A stretch of 64,000 bases of DNA from JAOPZW01 sp963764585 (GCA_963764585.1 CAVXTB010000006.1:558001-622000), one strand, 5' to 3'. Shown: positions 25,173-34,898, numbered from the stretch's first letter. A program made the numbers and translations. Notes: generated by a model not told the origin, from the letters alone.

Positions 25173-26063
25173 TCAGACCTCGACCTCGAGCACCGCGCCA
25201 GGGGCTTCGGGCACGAGGTCGGGATGCAGGATGTGGGCCATCAGCTCGAGGCCGTCCACGAGCCGCGGGCCCGGACGCGAGAAGTACGCGGCGGCGTCGA
25301 CGGCGACGACGCGCTCGGCGCCCAGGCCGCGCAGCGCATCGAGGTGCGCGAAGGCCTCGGCGAGCGAGCGCTCGGCGTCGTAGCCGCACGGCATGCACAC
25401 CACGACGCGCGGCCCCGCGGCGGCGACGGTCTCCCACGTGGTCTGCTCGGAGTGCTCGCCGGCGAAGCCGAGCACGTCGATGCCGCCCGCCAGCTCGACG
25501 ATCTGCGGCGTCCAGTGCCCGGCGACGAAGACGGGGTCCAGCCACTCGATCGCCGCCACGGGGACGCGCTCGGCGCCGCGGACGGCCACGCGCACGGCGT
25601 CGACGCGGGCGCGCTGGCGGGCGATGAGCTCGAGCGCCGCGTCGCGCGTGTCGGTGAGCTGGGCGATCGTGCGCACGTCGCCGAACGACTCGCCCAGCGT
25701 GTGCGGGTCCAGCGCGACGACGTGCGGCTGCGTGGCGATCGTGCTGGCCACCGCGCGGACGTCGTCGTAGCTGACCGCGCACACCGGGCACAGCGCCTGG
25801 GTGACGATGAGGTCGGGCTCGAGATCGGACAGGCGCTCGGCGTCGAGCTCGTAGATCGCCTCGCCGCGCTCGGTGTACTCGCGCACCGCCGCGTCGATCT
25901 CGTCCGCGGACAGGCCGGCCGGCAGCCGGTCGCGCGTGATGTGGGGTAGCGAGCGCGCCGCTTCGGGAAAGTCGCACTCGTGCGTCACCCCGACGACGTC
26001 GTCGCCGAGGCCGAGCGCGAACAGCAACTCGGTAGCGTGGGGCACGAGGCTGACGATCCGCAT
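25173..26063 (-). CDS. BtuF-like cobalamin/substrate-binding protein without signal peptide
   Basis: A 296-residue periplasmic-binding-protein fold of the BtuF/FhuD type: MRIVSLVPHATELLFALGLGDDVVGVTHECDFP, then DLEPDLIVTQALC and a second lobe VAAIEWLDPVFVAGHWTPQIVELAGG. No export signal is seen at either the 26063 ATG or the longer 26078 ATG. Stand-alone versions are often labelled cobalamin-binding, but a cytoplasmic function is unproven. No permease or ATPase gene is nearby. The gene converges on the rhomboid gene. Confidence 0.78.
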   Translation of the reverse strand: MRIVSLVPHATELLFALGLGDDVVGVTHECDFPEAARSLPHITRDRLPAGLSADEIDAAVREYTERGEAIYELDAERLSDLEPDLIVTQALCPVCAVSYDDVRAVASTIATQPHVVALDPHTLGESFGDVRTIAQLTDTRDAALELIARQRARVDAVRVAVRGAERVPVAAIEWLDPVFVAGHWTPQIVELAGGIDVLGFAGEHSEQTTWETVAAAGPRVVVCMPCGYDAERSLAEAFAHLDALRGLGAERVVAVDAAAYFSRPGPRLVDGLELMAHILHPDLVPEAPGAVLEVEV

Positions 26064-26170
26064 ACGGAGGAACAGCATGGCACCCCCGGGCTCGCTGCTA
26101 GCCTCCGCAGGCAGATCCGGCTCGTGCCCGACGACCTCCCTCGAAGTAGCGGCTTACACGCCGCCCCGCG

Positions 26171-27475
26171 ATGACGGCGCTGCTGCTGGTCGCACTGCTG
26201 CTGTTGGTGCTCCTCAACGGCTTCTTCGTGGCGGGCGAGTTCGCGCTCGTGCGCTCGCGCCGCGCGCGCCTGGTCGAGCTGGCTCGCGAGGACACCCGCT
26301 ATCGCCGCGTCCTCAAGCAGGTCGACGACCTGAGCGAGTACCTCTCGGCCTGCCAGTTCGGCATCACGCTGGCCTCGCTGGGCATCGGCTTCCTGGGCGA
26401 GCCGGCGCTCGCCGAGCTCATCGAGCCAATCTTCGGCGGGCTGTCGCACGGCGTGGCGGCGGCGCTCTCGATCGCGATCGCCTACGCGATCGCGACGTCG
26501 CTGCACATCACCGCCGGCGAGCAGGTGCCGAAGATCTACGCGATCGTCCACCCCGAGCGCATCGCGGTGCGCGTCGCGCGCCCGCTCGACTGGTTCAACA
26601 GCCTGATGCGCCCGTTCATCGCGGCGCTCAACGGCGCGTCGAACTGGATCCTGCGGCGGCTGCGCATCGATCCCGAGGCCGAGTTCGAGGAGGGCCAGAG
26701 CCCGAGCGAGCTGCGCTTTCTGATCGCGCGGGCGCAGACCGGCGGGCACCTCGACCCCGGCGAGGCGGGGATGCTGCAAGGCGTCTTCCACCTGCACGAG
26801 CAGGAGGCGCGCCAGGTGATGACGCCGACCCCGGCCGTCGTGACCGTCGACATCTCCGAGGACGTCGAGACCGCGCTGCGGCGCTGCATCTCCTCGGGCC
26901 ACACGCGCCTGCTCGTCACCGAGGACGAGAACCAGGATCGCGTGCGCGGGACCGTGCACGTCAGCTCCCTCGCGCGCCAGCTCATGGCCGAGGGACCGAA
27001 CGCGTCGATCCAGGGCCTTGTCAAGGACGCGCTCATCGTGCCCGAGACCAAGCCGCTCGACGACCTGCTCGCCGACCTTCAGCGCGCCCGCTCCTCGCTG
27101 GCCGTCGTCATCGACGAATACGGCCGCGTCGCGGGCATCGTCAGCGTCGAGGACATCGTCGAGGAGGTCGTCGGCGAGATCGACGACGAGACCGATCCGG
27201 CCGGCGGCGAGATCCGCCGCCTGGCCAACGGCGACTGGTTCGTGCGCGGCCACGTCGCGGTGACCGACCTGCTCGACTACGGGCTGCAGCTGCCGGTCGA
27301 CACGGACGCCTACAACTCGGTCGGCGGCTTCGTCTTCGCCGAGCTCGGGCGCCTGCCCAAGCGCGGCGACACCGTCACCGCCGACGGCTACTCGATCCGC
27401 GTCGAGTCGGTTCGCGAGAACCGCATCGAGGCCGTTCGCATCCGCGATCGGCGCTCGACAACACCCGCGCAGTAA
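26171..27475 (+). CDS. CNNM/CorC-type hemolysin family membrane protein with CBS domains
   Basis: A 434-residue protein. The DUF21 transmembrane domain lies at about 1-170 (LLNGFFVAGEFALVRSRRARL; QFGITLASLGIGFLGEPALA; ITAGEQVPKIYAI). A CBS pair (about 205-330) includes VMTPTPAVVTVDI and VVIDEYGRVAGIVSVEDIVEEVVGEI. The C-terminal CorC_HlyC domain is at about 340-425 (GDWFVRGHVAVTDLLDYG). The family functions in Mg/Co efflux or transport. It has no operon partner. Confidence 0.92.
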   Translation: MTALLLVALLLLVLLNGFFVAGEFALVRSRRARLVELAREDTRYRRVLKQVDDLSEYLSACQFGITLASLGIGFLGEPALAELIEPIFGGLSHGVAAALSIAIAYAIATSLHITAGEQVPKIYAIVHPERIAVRVARPLDWFNSLMRPFIAALNGASNWILRRLRIDPEAEFEEGQSPSELRFLIARAQTGGHLDPGEAGMLQGVFHLHEQEARQVMTPTPAVVTVDISEDVETALRRCISSGHTRLLVTEDENQDRVRGTVHVSSLARQLMAEGPNASIQGLVKDALIVPETKPLDDLLADLQRARSSLAVVIDEYGRVAGIVSVEDIVEEVVGEIDDETDPAGGEIRRLANGDWFVRGHVAVTDLLDYGLQLPVDTDAYNSVGGFVFAELGRLPKRGDTVTADGYSIRVESVRENRIEAVRIRDRRSTTPAQ

Positions 27476-27616
27476 ACGCCGCAAGTTCTTCGCGGCGGCT
27501 GCGTTGAATGCTGCTGACGCCGCGGGAGGCGTCAACAATCAGGTCAGCCCCTCTCGTGGGACGGAGGGGCTGGCCGGCAAAAGGTGGATCAGGGTGGGTC
27601 CACCCGCACGCATACA

Positions 27617-27650
27617 ACGAACGGCCCGCGCTTTCGCGTGGGCCGTTCGT
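27617..27650. terminator. hairpin 1 of a duplicated terminator-like pair
   Basis: Inverted repeat with outer arms ACGAACGGCC and GGCCGTTCGT. Together with the inner bases this gives a stem of about 15 bp (one G-T pair) around a TTTC loop. It lies between convergent genes and shares its arm design with the hairpin 32 bp further on, so a bidirectional terminator is likely. Confidence 0.55.
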
Positions 27651-27681
27651 CGTTCTGCGGATCGCCGTCTGTCCACAGACA

Positions 27682-27711
27682 ACGAGCGGCCCGCTTACGC
27701 GGGCCGCTCGT
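27682..27711. terminator. hairpin 2 of a duplicated terminator-like pair
   Basis: A perfect 13-bp stem ACGAGCGGCCCGC/GCGGGCCGCTCGT with loop TTAC. The preceding bases ACAACGA are also found before hairpin 1, so the two are copies with compensating changes in the arms. It is followed by a TCTGCTTCTG tract. Confidence 0.6.
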
Positions 27712-27806
27712 CTGCTTCTGGGAGGAGGTGCACTTGCGAGGTACGTTCGCACCGGCAGTATCGGCACGGTTCCTCAACGTGCCCTAAAGGTGGGTAAAGG
27801 ATTGCT

Positions 27807-28427
27807 TCAAGCGCGCGGCAGCGCGTCGACGCGGTGCACCCAGGCCTCGAGCGCCGGGAACGCGCCCTTGATCGGCAGGTGCTCGGCGAGCACGTGGTGG
27901 AACGGGTCGGTGTCGTCCGGCCGCAGGTCCAGGACCCCGTACTTCAGGAACGGGAAGGCGCAGATGTCGCCGGCGCCGAAGGCCTCGCCCATCAGCCAGT
28001 CGCGGCCGTCGAGCATGTCCTCGAACAGGTGCAGCCAGCCGCGCAGCTCGTCGCTGAGGTCGTCCAGCAGGTGCTCGTCGGGCTGGTCCTCGGCGAGCTC
28101 GGCCGCCATCGCATTCGGCGGGACCTTCCAGACGCGGTTGAACCACTCGATGAAGATGTCGACCTCCGCGTGGCGTCCCCGATGGGCCGGCCATAGCGGC
28201 GGATCGGGCCGGCGCTTCTCCAGCCAGGCGACGATCCGCATCGAGTCGGCGACCACCTCGCCGTGATCGGCCTCGAGCACCGGGACGAGATCCTGGCCGG
28301 ACAGCTCGACGACCGGCGAGCGGTCGTCGGGGTCGACGTCGACCCAGTCGACCGGGATCGACTTGTGGGCGAGGGCGAGGGCGACCCGCTCCACGTTGGT
28401 GGAGTACGGGATGCGATAGACCTTCAT
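27807..28427 (-). CDS. glutathione S-transferase family protein
   Basis: A 206-residue protein with an N-terminal thioredoxin-like domain (MKVYRIPYSTNVERVALALAHKSIP; VPVLEADHGEVVADSMRIVAWLE) and a C-terminal helical domain (WLMGEAFGAGDICAFPFLKYGV). Ser9/Thr10 are at the usual catalytic position. Most actinobacteria lack glutathione, so the thiol cosubstrate may differ. The ATG overlaps the stop of the upstream dehydrogenase by one base (TAATG), so they are coupled. Confidence 0.88.
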   Translation of the reverse strand: MKVYRIPYSTNVERVALALAHKSIPVDWVDVDPDDRSPVVELSGQDLVPVLEADHGEVVADSMRIVAWLEKRRPDPPLWPAHRGRHAEVDIFIEWFNRVWKVPPNAMAAELAEDQPDEHLLDDLSDELRGWLHLFEDMLDGRDWLMGEAFGAGDICAFPFLKYGVLDLRPDDTDPFHHVLAEHLPIKGAFPALEAWVHRVDALPRA

Positions 28428-29224
28428 TAGGCGTGGTTGTACAGACCGCGGCCGCTCTTGCGCCCCAAGGCCCCTTCCGCGACGAGCTCGCGCAGGCGCG
28501 GCGGGACGTCGGCGCCGATGGCATCGCCGATCGCCACCGAGACGTCGAGGCCGACGTAATCCAGCAGCGCGAGCGGCCCCATCGGGTGCGCGGCGCCGAG
28601 CGTCATGCACAGGTCGATGTCCTCGGCGCTCATCCCGGTCTCGTCCTGCAGGGCGACGGCGCTGAAGAGGAAGGGGAACAGCAGGCGGTTGACCACGAAG
28701 CCGGGCACGTCGGGCACCTCGACGGCGGTCTTGCCCAGCGCCTTGCACAGCGCGCGGGCGCGCTCGCGCGTGCTCTCGCTCGCCGCGCGCGGGAAGACGA
28801 GCTCGACGAGCTTCATCTTCGGGACCGGGTTGAAGACGTGCAGGCCGACGAAGCGCTCCGACGCGCCCGAGGCGCGCGCGAGGCGCTCGATCGACAGCGA
28901 CGAGGTGGTGCTCGCCAGCAGCGCGTCGCCGCCGGCGATCTCGCCGAGGTCGGCGAGCACGCCGGCCTTGACGTCCTCGTCCTCGCTGACGGCCTCGACG
29001 ACCGCGGTCGCCTCGGCGAGCGCGGCCAGATCGGTCTCCACGCGCACGTGGCCGGCGTGGATCTCGCCGCTGAAATTGCCGCAGATCTTCTCCACCCTGC
29101 CGCGCGCGCGGCGCGCAGAGCCATCCGATCGCGCCCACAGGATGACCTCGCCGTGGCGTGCCGCCGAGGCCGCCAACCCGCAGGCGATCGCGCCGCTTCC
29201 GGCTATCCCGAGTCGTTCACGCAC
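28427..29224 (-). CDS. 3-hydroxyacyl-CoA dehydrogenase family protein
   Basis: A 265-residue NAD-dependent dehydrogenase. Rossmann motif GIAGSGAIACGLA is at the N-terminus. It has STTSSLSIERLA, the catalytic His motif GLHVFNPVPKMKLVE, then PGFVVNRLLFP and the C-terminal HPMGPLALLDYVGLD. It oxidises (S)-3-hydroxyacyl-CoA in beta-oxidation or the reverse step. The start is GTG with GGGAGCG upstream. It is divergent from the thiolase gene across a palindromic operator, so both probably respond to the same acyl-CoA signal. Confidence 0.9.
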   Translation of the reverse strand: MRERLGIAGSGAIACGLAASAARHGEVILWARSDGSARRARGRVEKICGNFSGEIHAGHVRVETDLAALAEATAVVEAVSEDEDVKAGVLADLGEIAGGDALLASTTSSLSIERLARASGASERFVGLHVFNPVPKMKLVELVFPRAASESTRERARALCKALGKTAVEVPDVPGFVVNRLLFPFLFSAVALQDETGMSAEDIDLCMTLGAAHPMGPLALLDYVGLDVSVAIGDAIGADVPPRLRELVAEGALGRKSGRGLYNHA

Positions 29225-29243
29225 CGTGAGATCGCTCCCTGGC

Positions 29244-29271
29244 TGACTGGACAGTCAATGACAAGTAATGT
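29244..29271. promoter_or_regulatory. palindromic operator and promoter between dehydrogenase and thiolase genes
   Basis: An exact inverted repeat TGACTG-GA-CAGTCA spans 29244-29257. It overlaps the expected -35 region of a plus-strand promoter whose -10 would be TAATGT (29266-29271). The form resembles operators of TetR-family fatty-acid regulators. No regulator gene lies beside it, so the factor is encoded elsewhere. Confidence 0.55.
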
Positions 29272-29316
29272 ACGGCACTGCGGGTACGTTGCGCCAACCG
29301 AAAGGCACATGCACCG

Positions 29317-30489
29317 ATGAGTGGTCAGCAAGGTCGTGAAGTGGTGATCGTCGAGGCCGTCCGCACCCCGGTCGGGCGCGGGCACGTGGAGAAGGGCTAC
29401 TACAAGGACACTCACCCCGCCGACCTGCTCGGCAAGTGCTACACCGAGGTCCTCGACCGCGCGGGCGTCGACCCCGCCGAGGTCGAGGACGTCATCGCCG
29501 GCTGCGTGCAGCAGTTCGGCGAGCAGGCGTTCAACGTCGCGCGCAACGCTTGGCTGCAGGAGGGCCTGCCAATCGAGGCCGCCGCCACGACGGTCGATCG
29601 CCAGTGCGGCTCGGCCCAGCAGGCCGTGAACTTCGGTGCGGCCTTGATCGCCGCGGGCATCCACGACGTCGTCGTCGGCTCGGGGGTCGAGCACATGGGC
29701 CACCTGCCCTTCGCGGCGGGGATGAAGACGCAGCAGGAGTTCGGCGGCGCCTTCACGGCCAAGCTGATGGAGAAGCACGACATCGTCGGGCAGGGCCTCG
29801 GGGCCGAGATGATCGCCGAGCAGTGGGAGATCCCGCGCTCCGAGCTCGACGAGCTCGCGCTGCGCTCCCACCAGCTCGCCGCCAAGGCGACCGACGAGGG
29901 CAAGTTCGAGCGCGAGATCGTGGCCTTCCAGGTCAACGGCGACACGTTCGTCAGCGACCAGGGCATCCGGCCCGACACCTCGCTGGAGGCGCTGGCCTCG
30001 CTGAAGCCGGTCTTCAAGGAGGACGGGCGGATCACGGCCGGCAACTCGTCGCAGATCTCCGACGGCGCCGCCGCGATCCTGCTCATGTCGCGCGAGAAGG
30101 CCGACGCGCTCGGCCTGCGCGCGCGGGCGCGGATCGTCGACCAGACGACGGTCGGCTGCGACCCGGTCAAGATGCTCGAGGGCCCGATCCCGGCCACCGA
30201 GAAGATCCTGCGCCGCAACGCGATGACGATCGGCGACATCGACTTCATCGAGATCAACGAGGCCTTCGCGCCGGTCGTGGCCGCGTGGGCGCGCGAGCAC
30301 GGCCCCGACATGGACCGCGTGAACCCGCGCGGCGGCGCGATGGCGATCGGGCACCCGCTCGGCTCGACCGGCGCGCGGCTGCTGACGACGCTGCTGCACG
30401 AGCTCGAGGACGAGGACAAGGAGATCGGCCTCGTGACGATGTGCTGCGGCGGTGGCCTGGGCACCGCGACGCTGATCCAGCGGGTCTGA
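29317..30489 (+). CDS. acetyl-CoA C-acyltransferase (thiolase)
   Basis: A 390-residue thiolase. The nucleophile is Cys97 (DRQCGSAQQAV), the catalytic His is in GGAMAIGHPLGSTGAR, and the second Cys is in MCCGGGLGTATLI. It cleaves 3-ketoacyl-CoA with CoA, or condenses acetyl-CoA, in the cytoplasm. GAAAGG stands upstream of the ATG. Its TGA overlaps an apparent CTG start of the next gene. Divergence from the 3-hydroxyacyl-CoA dehydrogenase gene supports a beta-oxidation role. Confidence 0.95.
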   Translation: MSGQQGREVVIVEAVRTPVGRGHVEKGYYKDTHPADLLGKCYTEVLDRAGVDPAEVEDVIAGCVQQFGEQAFNVARNAWLQEGLPIEAAATTVDRQCGSAQQAVNFGAALIAAGIHDVVVGSGVEHMGHLPFAAGMKTQQEFGGAFTAKLMEKHDIVGQGLGAEMIAEQWEIPRSELDELALRSHQLAAKATDEGKFEREIVAFQVNGDTFVSDQGIRPDTSLEALASLKPVFKEDGRITAGNSSQISDGAAAILLMSREKADALGLRARARIVDQTTVGCDPVKMLEGPIPATEKILRRNAMTIGDIDFIEINEAFAPVVAAWAREHGPDMDRVNPRGGAMAIGHPLGSTGARLLTTLLHELEDEDKEIGLVTMCCGGGLGTATLIQRV

Positions 30490-31625
30490 CGCAGCTTTCG
30501 CTCGACGAGGCGCGCCGGCTGGCGCTGCGCGCGCAGGGCCTCCTCGGCGCCGACGGCCGGCGAGGCGGCCCCGCGGCGATGCTGCGCCGGCTCGGGGCGG
30601 TGCAGCTCGACACGATCTCGGTCCTCGCGCGCTCGCACGAGCTGGTCGCCTACGCGCGCCTCGGGACGGTCGCGCGCGAGCGCGTCGAGCGCGCCTACTG
30701 GAACGGCGCCGCGTTCGAGTACTGGTCGCACGCCGCCTGCGTGCTCCCGGTCGAGGAGTGGCCGATGTTCGCGTTCAGGCGCCGGGCGTTCCGCGCCCGC
30801 GGCCAGCGCTGGCACAAGGTCGGCCAGGAGGCGTGCGATCGCGTGCTCGAGGCGCTGCGCGCCAACGGGCCGATGACCGTCAGCGACCTCGGCGGCGGCC
30901 GCCGCGGCGCCGACTGGTGGGACTGGTCGGACGCCAAGATCGCGGTCGAATGGCTGCTCGACATCGGGGAGGTCATCTGCACGCGCCGGCGCGCCTGGAA
31001 GCGCGTGTACGACCTGCCCGAGCGCGCGCTCGCGCCCGAGCTGCTCGCCGACGACCCCGACGACGAGACCTGCCTGCGGCGGCTCGTCGGCCAGGCCGGG
31101 CGCGCGCTCGGGGTGGGCACGGTCAAGGACCTCGCCGACTACCACCGGCTCAGGACCGACCAGGTCGCGGGCGTGGTGCGCGACACCGGGCTCGTCGAGG
31201 TCGCCGTTCCCGGCTGGCGCGGGCCGGTGTGGGCCGACCCCGAGGCGCTGGTGGCGCTCGGCGCCCGCGGGCGGCACCGCACGACGTTGCTGTCGCCGTT
31301 CGACTCGCTCGTGTGGGACCGCGCGCGCACGCAGCGGGTGTTCGGCTTCCAGCACCGCCTCGAGGCCTACGTGCCGGCGCCCAAGCGCGTCCACGGCTAC
31401 TTCGCGATGCCGCTGCTCGCCGGTGGGCGGCTGCGCGGACGCGTCGATCCCGGGCGCGACGGCTCGACGCTCGTCGCCAAGCGCCTGTCCTGCGAGCCCG
31501 GGGCGGTCGGCGCGATGGCCGAGGCGCTGCGCGAGGCCGCCGAGTGGGTCGGCTGCGACGCGGTCGCGCTGGAGGTCGTCGACCCGCCCGAGCTGGCCGA
31601 CCCGCTGCTGGCCGCGCTGGCGTAG
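30486..31625 (+). CDS. YcaQ-like winged-helix DNA glycosylase family protein
   Basis: A 379-residue protein of the YcaQ/AlkX family, whose members unhook interstrand crosslinks in DNA. It has the N-terminal LSLDEARRLALRAQGLLG, the block RLGAVQLDTISVLARSHELVAYARL, and SPFDSLVWDRARTQRVFGFQHRLEAYVP. The conserved N-terminus extends to the thiolase stop and contains no ATG, GTG or TTG. The only geometry that fits is CTG at 30486 in a CTGA overlap. The first ATG (30580) would remove about 31 conserved residues. Confidence 0.82.
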   Translation: MTQLSLDEARRLALRAQGLLGADGRRGGPAAMLRRLGAVQLDTISVLARSHELVAYARLGTVARERVERAYWNGAAFEYWSHAACVLPVEEWPMFAFRRRAFRARGQRWHKVGQEACDRVLEALRANGPMTVSDLGGGRRGADWWDWSDAKIAVEWLLDIGEVICTRRRAWKRVYDLPERALAPELLADDPDDETCLRRLVGQAGRALGVGTVKDLADYHRLRTDQVAGVVRDTGLVEVAVPGWRGPVWADPEALVALGARGRHRTTLLSPFDSLVWDRARTQRVFGFQHRLEAYVPAPKRVHGYFAMPLLAGGRLRGRVDPGRDGSTLVAKRLSCEPGAVGAMAEALREAAEWVGCDAVALEVVDPPELADPLLAALA

Positions 31626-31649
31626 GTGGCCGCGGCCGCGGCCTGAGCC

Positions 31650-31994
31650 TCAGTCGTCGCCGCCGCCGCGGCCCTTGCCGGAGTTGCCGTCGCCCCCGCC
31701 GCCGCGGCCGGAGTGGTCGTCGCCGCCCGACGTGGTGGTCGGAGGCGTCGTGATCGTCGGCGTGCTCGTGGTCGGCGTGCTCGTCGTGGGCGTCTTGCGC
31801 GCGGGGCGCTTGGCCTTCGGCTTGGGCTTCGGCGTCGCCGTCGAGGTCGTCTTGGCCGGCGCGAGCGGCACGCGCGAGCCCGCCGGGGTGGGCGCCAGGC
31901 CGATCGAGTCGCGCGAGATGGCGTTGGCGGCGAGGCCGACGGCGACCGCGAGGGCGAGCCCGACGATGCCCAGGGCGACGGTCCGCAGCGTCAT
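31650..31994 (-). CDS. membrane-anchored Thr/Pro/Lys- and Gly/Asp-rich small protein
   Basis: A 114-residue protein. An N-terminal hydrophobic helix (VALGIVGLALAVAVGLAANA) is followed by a low-complexity wall-spanning stretch (TPKPKPKAKRP, repeated TTSTPT) and a tail of Gly, Asp and one His (GGDDHSGRGGGGDGNSG). The tail composition is similar to that of the exported protein at the head of the cluster. The ATG overlaps the sensor-kinase stop by 4 bp. Metal binding or a signal role is inferred only. Confidence 0.65.
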   Translation of the reverse strand: MTLRTVALGIVGLALAVAVGLAANAISRDSIGLAPTPAGSRVPLAPAKTTSTATPKPKPKAKRPARKTPTTSTPTTSTPTITTPPTTTSGGDDHSGRGGGGDGNSGKGRGGGDD

Positions 31995-33402
31995 CGCGCC
32001 ACCGTCGGCGTCGGGGCGGGCGCGGGCACGGCCGGGAAGCGCAGCTCGGCGCGCGCGCCGCCCTCGGGGCGGTTGGTCAGGGTGGCCTGCGCTCCCCAGC
32101 GGCGCGCGAGCGCCTCGACGATGGCCAGGCCCAGGCCGGTGCCGGGGACGCCGCCGTCGGCGCCGCGGCTCGCGCTGCCGCGATAGAAGCGATCGAAGAT
32201 CCGCTCGGCCTCGTCGTCGTCGATGCCGCGGCCGTGGTCGAGGACCGCGATGAACGCCTGGTCGGCGTCGACGCCCCACTCGATCCGGATCGCGGTGTCC
32301 GCGGCGCTGTAGTTGAGCGCGTTCTCGACGAGGTTGTCGACGATCGTGTCGAGATCGCCCGTCGAGGCGTGTACGTGCGGCGTGCCCTCGCCGCCCAGCT
32401 CGATCGCGTGGCCGTCGCGCTCGGCCTGGTCGCGCCAGCGCTCGGCCGCGCGCTCGGCCACCCCGGCGAGCGCGATCGACGTCGCGGTCGACGGCGGCTG
32501 GCCCTCCTGGGCCAGGCGCAGCAGGTTGGACAGGAGCTTGGCCAGGCGCTCGGTCTCGAGCTCGCCCGCCACGAGGTCGCGGCGCAGGTCGGGGTCCTCT
32601 GCGCGCAGGCTGGCGGACTCCAGGCGCAGGCGCAGCCCCGTCAGCGGCGTGCGCAGCTGGTGCGACGCGTTGGCGACGAAGTCGCGCTGGGCGTCGAGGG
32701 CGCGCACGAGCCGCTCGGTCATGTCGTTGAAGGCGTTGGCGACCTCGACCTGCTCGGTCGAGCCGGTCGGCGTGGCGCGTGCGTGCAGGTCGCCGGCCGC
32801 GATGCGCCGGGCGGTGCGGGCGAGGCCGCGCAGCGGGCGCGAGAGCGAGCCGGCGATCGCCCAGGCCAGGCCCAGGCCGAGCGCGAGCACGGCGGCGCCG
32901 AGGGCGAGCAGCGCGAGCACGTCGCGGCGCACCTCGTCGTGGACCGCCTTGACGCTCTGCGTCAGGCGCACGGCGCCGGTCGCGCGGCCGGAGTCGACGA
33001 CGGGAACGGCGGTGTAGAGCAGGTCGGCGTTGAGGGAGTCGCTGTGGCGCGTGCCCTGCGCGGGGACGCCGCGCAGCGCTCGCGCGATCTCGGGCCGGCT
33101 GGCGTAGGGCGAGCCGGGCGCCGCCGCGCTGTCGGAGTCGACGAGCACGCGGCCGCGGGCGTCGACGACGATCACGCGCCCGCCGAGGCGCCGGCCCTGT
33201 TCGCGCGCGAGCGCTGTGAGCGTCGGGCGGTCGTTCAGCTGTCCCGAGGCCGCCGCCGCGACGCCCTGGGCGCCGGCGCTCGCCTCGGCCTTGATCTCGC
33301 TGTCGACGCGCCGCGAGAAGTTCAGGGTCAGCGGGACCTCGAGCGCGATGATCGCAAACAGGAGCACGTAGCCGAAGGCGAAGACGAGGCGCAGCCGCAG
33401 GC

Positions 33403-33406
<4 letters not shown>
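31991..33406 (-). CDS. sensor histidine kinase
   Basis: A 471-residue membrane kinase. Two transmembrane helices (about 8-28 and 162-186) flank an extracytoplasmic domain of about 130 residues. HAMP is at about 187-240, HisKA at about 241-305 with the phospho-acceptor His249 (NASHQLRTPL), and HATPase_c at about 345-460 (NLVENALNYS, DHGRGID, GTGLGLAIV). It partners the response regulator upstream (4-bp overlap). The periplasmic sensor has no named fold. Confidence 0.92.
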
Positions 33407-34110
<704 letters not shown>

Positions 34111-34144
34111 GCCCTCATCGTAGGAGGGCGCTGCGCGATGAGGA

Positions 34145-34501
34145 TCAGTCGTCCTCGGGGTGGTCGCGGCCATGGCCGCCGTGGTCGCCGCCCCCGGGGC
34201 CGCTGTTGCCGCCGTGGGCGCCGCCGGCGTCGCGGCCACCGTGGTGGCGCTCGCCGCGGCGATCGTCGCCGCGACGCTCGCCGGCGCGGTGCTCGCGGCG
34301 GCGCTCATCGGCACGATCCTCGCGGCGGGTCGTGGTGGTCGTGTCGTCGGTCGTGCTGGTGGTTGTGGCGGGCGCGACTGCCGGCGACGCCGACGTGGTC
34401 GAGGTCGCGAGGGCCAGCGAGTGGTCGCTGATGGCCAGCGCCGCGACCGCGCCCCCTGCGAGGACGGCGGTCGCGGCGGCGGCGAGGAACAGGACGCGCA
34501 C
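34145..34501 (-). CDS. exported His/Asp/Gly-rich small protein
   Basis: A 118-residue protein with a signal or anchor helix (VLFLAAAATAVLAGGAVAALAI). A Thr/Ser linker follows, then an Arg/Glu/Asp stretch and a tail rich in His, Gly and Asp (HHGGRDAGGAHGG, GDHGGHGRDHPEDD). The tail could bind divalent metal. It starts 1 bp after the upstream DUF5666-like gene and precedes the two-component genes by 34 bp. No known family. Confidence 0.62.
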   Translation of the reverse strand: MRVLFLAAAATAVLAGGAVAALAISDHSLALATSTTSASPAVAPATTTSTTDDTTTTTRREDRADERRREHRAGERRGDDRRGERHHGGRDAGGAHGGNSGPGGGDHGGHGRDHPEDD

Positions 34502-34502
34502 G

Positions 34503-34898
34503 CTAGTGGTGGCCGGCCGGGTCGTCGTTGCCGCCGCCGTGGCGGCCGCCGGCGTCGTGGTTGCGGCCGACGGCGCTGCCGCGCTCGACCTTGGTGGCGT
34601 TCCAGGCGCCGGCGACGCGCTTGGCGCGGACGTCGACGATCTGGCCCGTGCGCAGCGACGTGAACGAGACGCGCTCGAACTTCGTGCTGCGGGTGACCTT
34701 GACGGTCAGCGTCCCGCGCTGCGCGTCGCGGACGGTGAAGGTGCGCGCCGAGCGGTTGATCGCGGTGACGCGGCCCTCGACGTGGCGCGTGGCCGCGGCC
34801 TTCGCGGGTGCGTGGACGGGTGCGGCGGCCCCGGCGCCGGCGGTCACGCCTCCGGCGAGGGCGGCTGTTGCAGCTGCGATGGTGATTGCGGTTCTCAT
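34503..34898 (-). CDS. exported DUF5666-like protein with His/Gly tail
   Basis: A 131-residue protein: signal peptide about 1-25, then one OB-like domain (about 38-108). The sequence RHVEGRVTAINRSARTFTVRD and the block TGQIVDVRAKRV are the DUF5666 pattern. The C-terminus is HDAGGRHGGGNDDPAGHH. The ATG at 34898 is chosen for the signal peptide; an in-frame ATG at 34931 is upstream. It is first in the run that ends with the sensor kinase and its small partner. Confidence 0.7.
   Translation of the reverse strand: MRTAITIAAATAALAGGVTAGAGAAAPVHAPAKAAATRHVEGRVTAINRSARTFTVRDAQRGTLTVKVTRSTKFERVSFTSLRTGQIVDVRAKRVAGAWNATKVERGSAVGRNHDAGGRHGGGNDDPAGHH

Larger units (their letters stand above)
27476..27806. 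other. gene-free convergent interval with several hairpins
   Basis: No gene is supported between the CBS-domain gene and the convergent GST gene. The interval holds CGCCGC/GCGGCG and GACGCC/GGCGTC short stems near 27478-27533, a 9-bp stem CAGCCCCTC/GAGGGGCTG (27545-27572), and the two long related hairpins at 27617-27650 and 27682-27711. It also contains AGGGTGGGTCCA (27591-27602), identical to 56940-56951. Confidence 0.5.
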
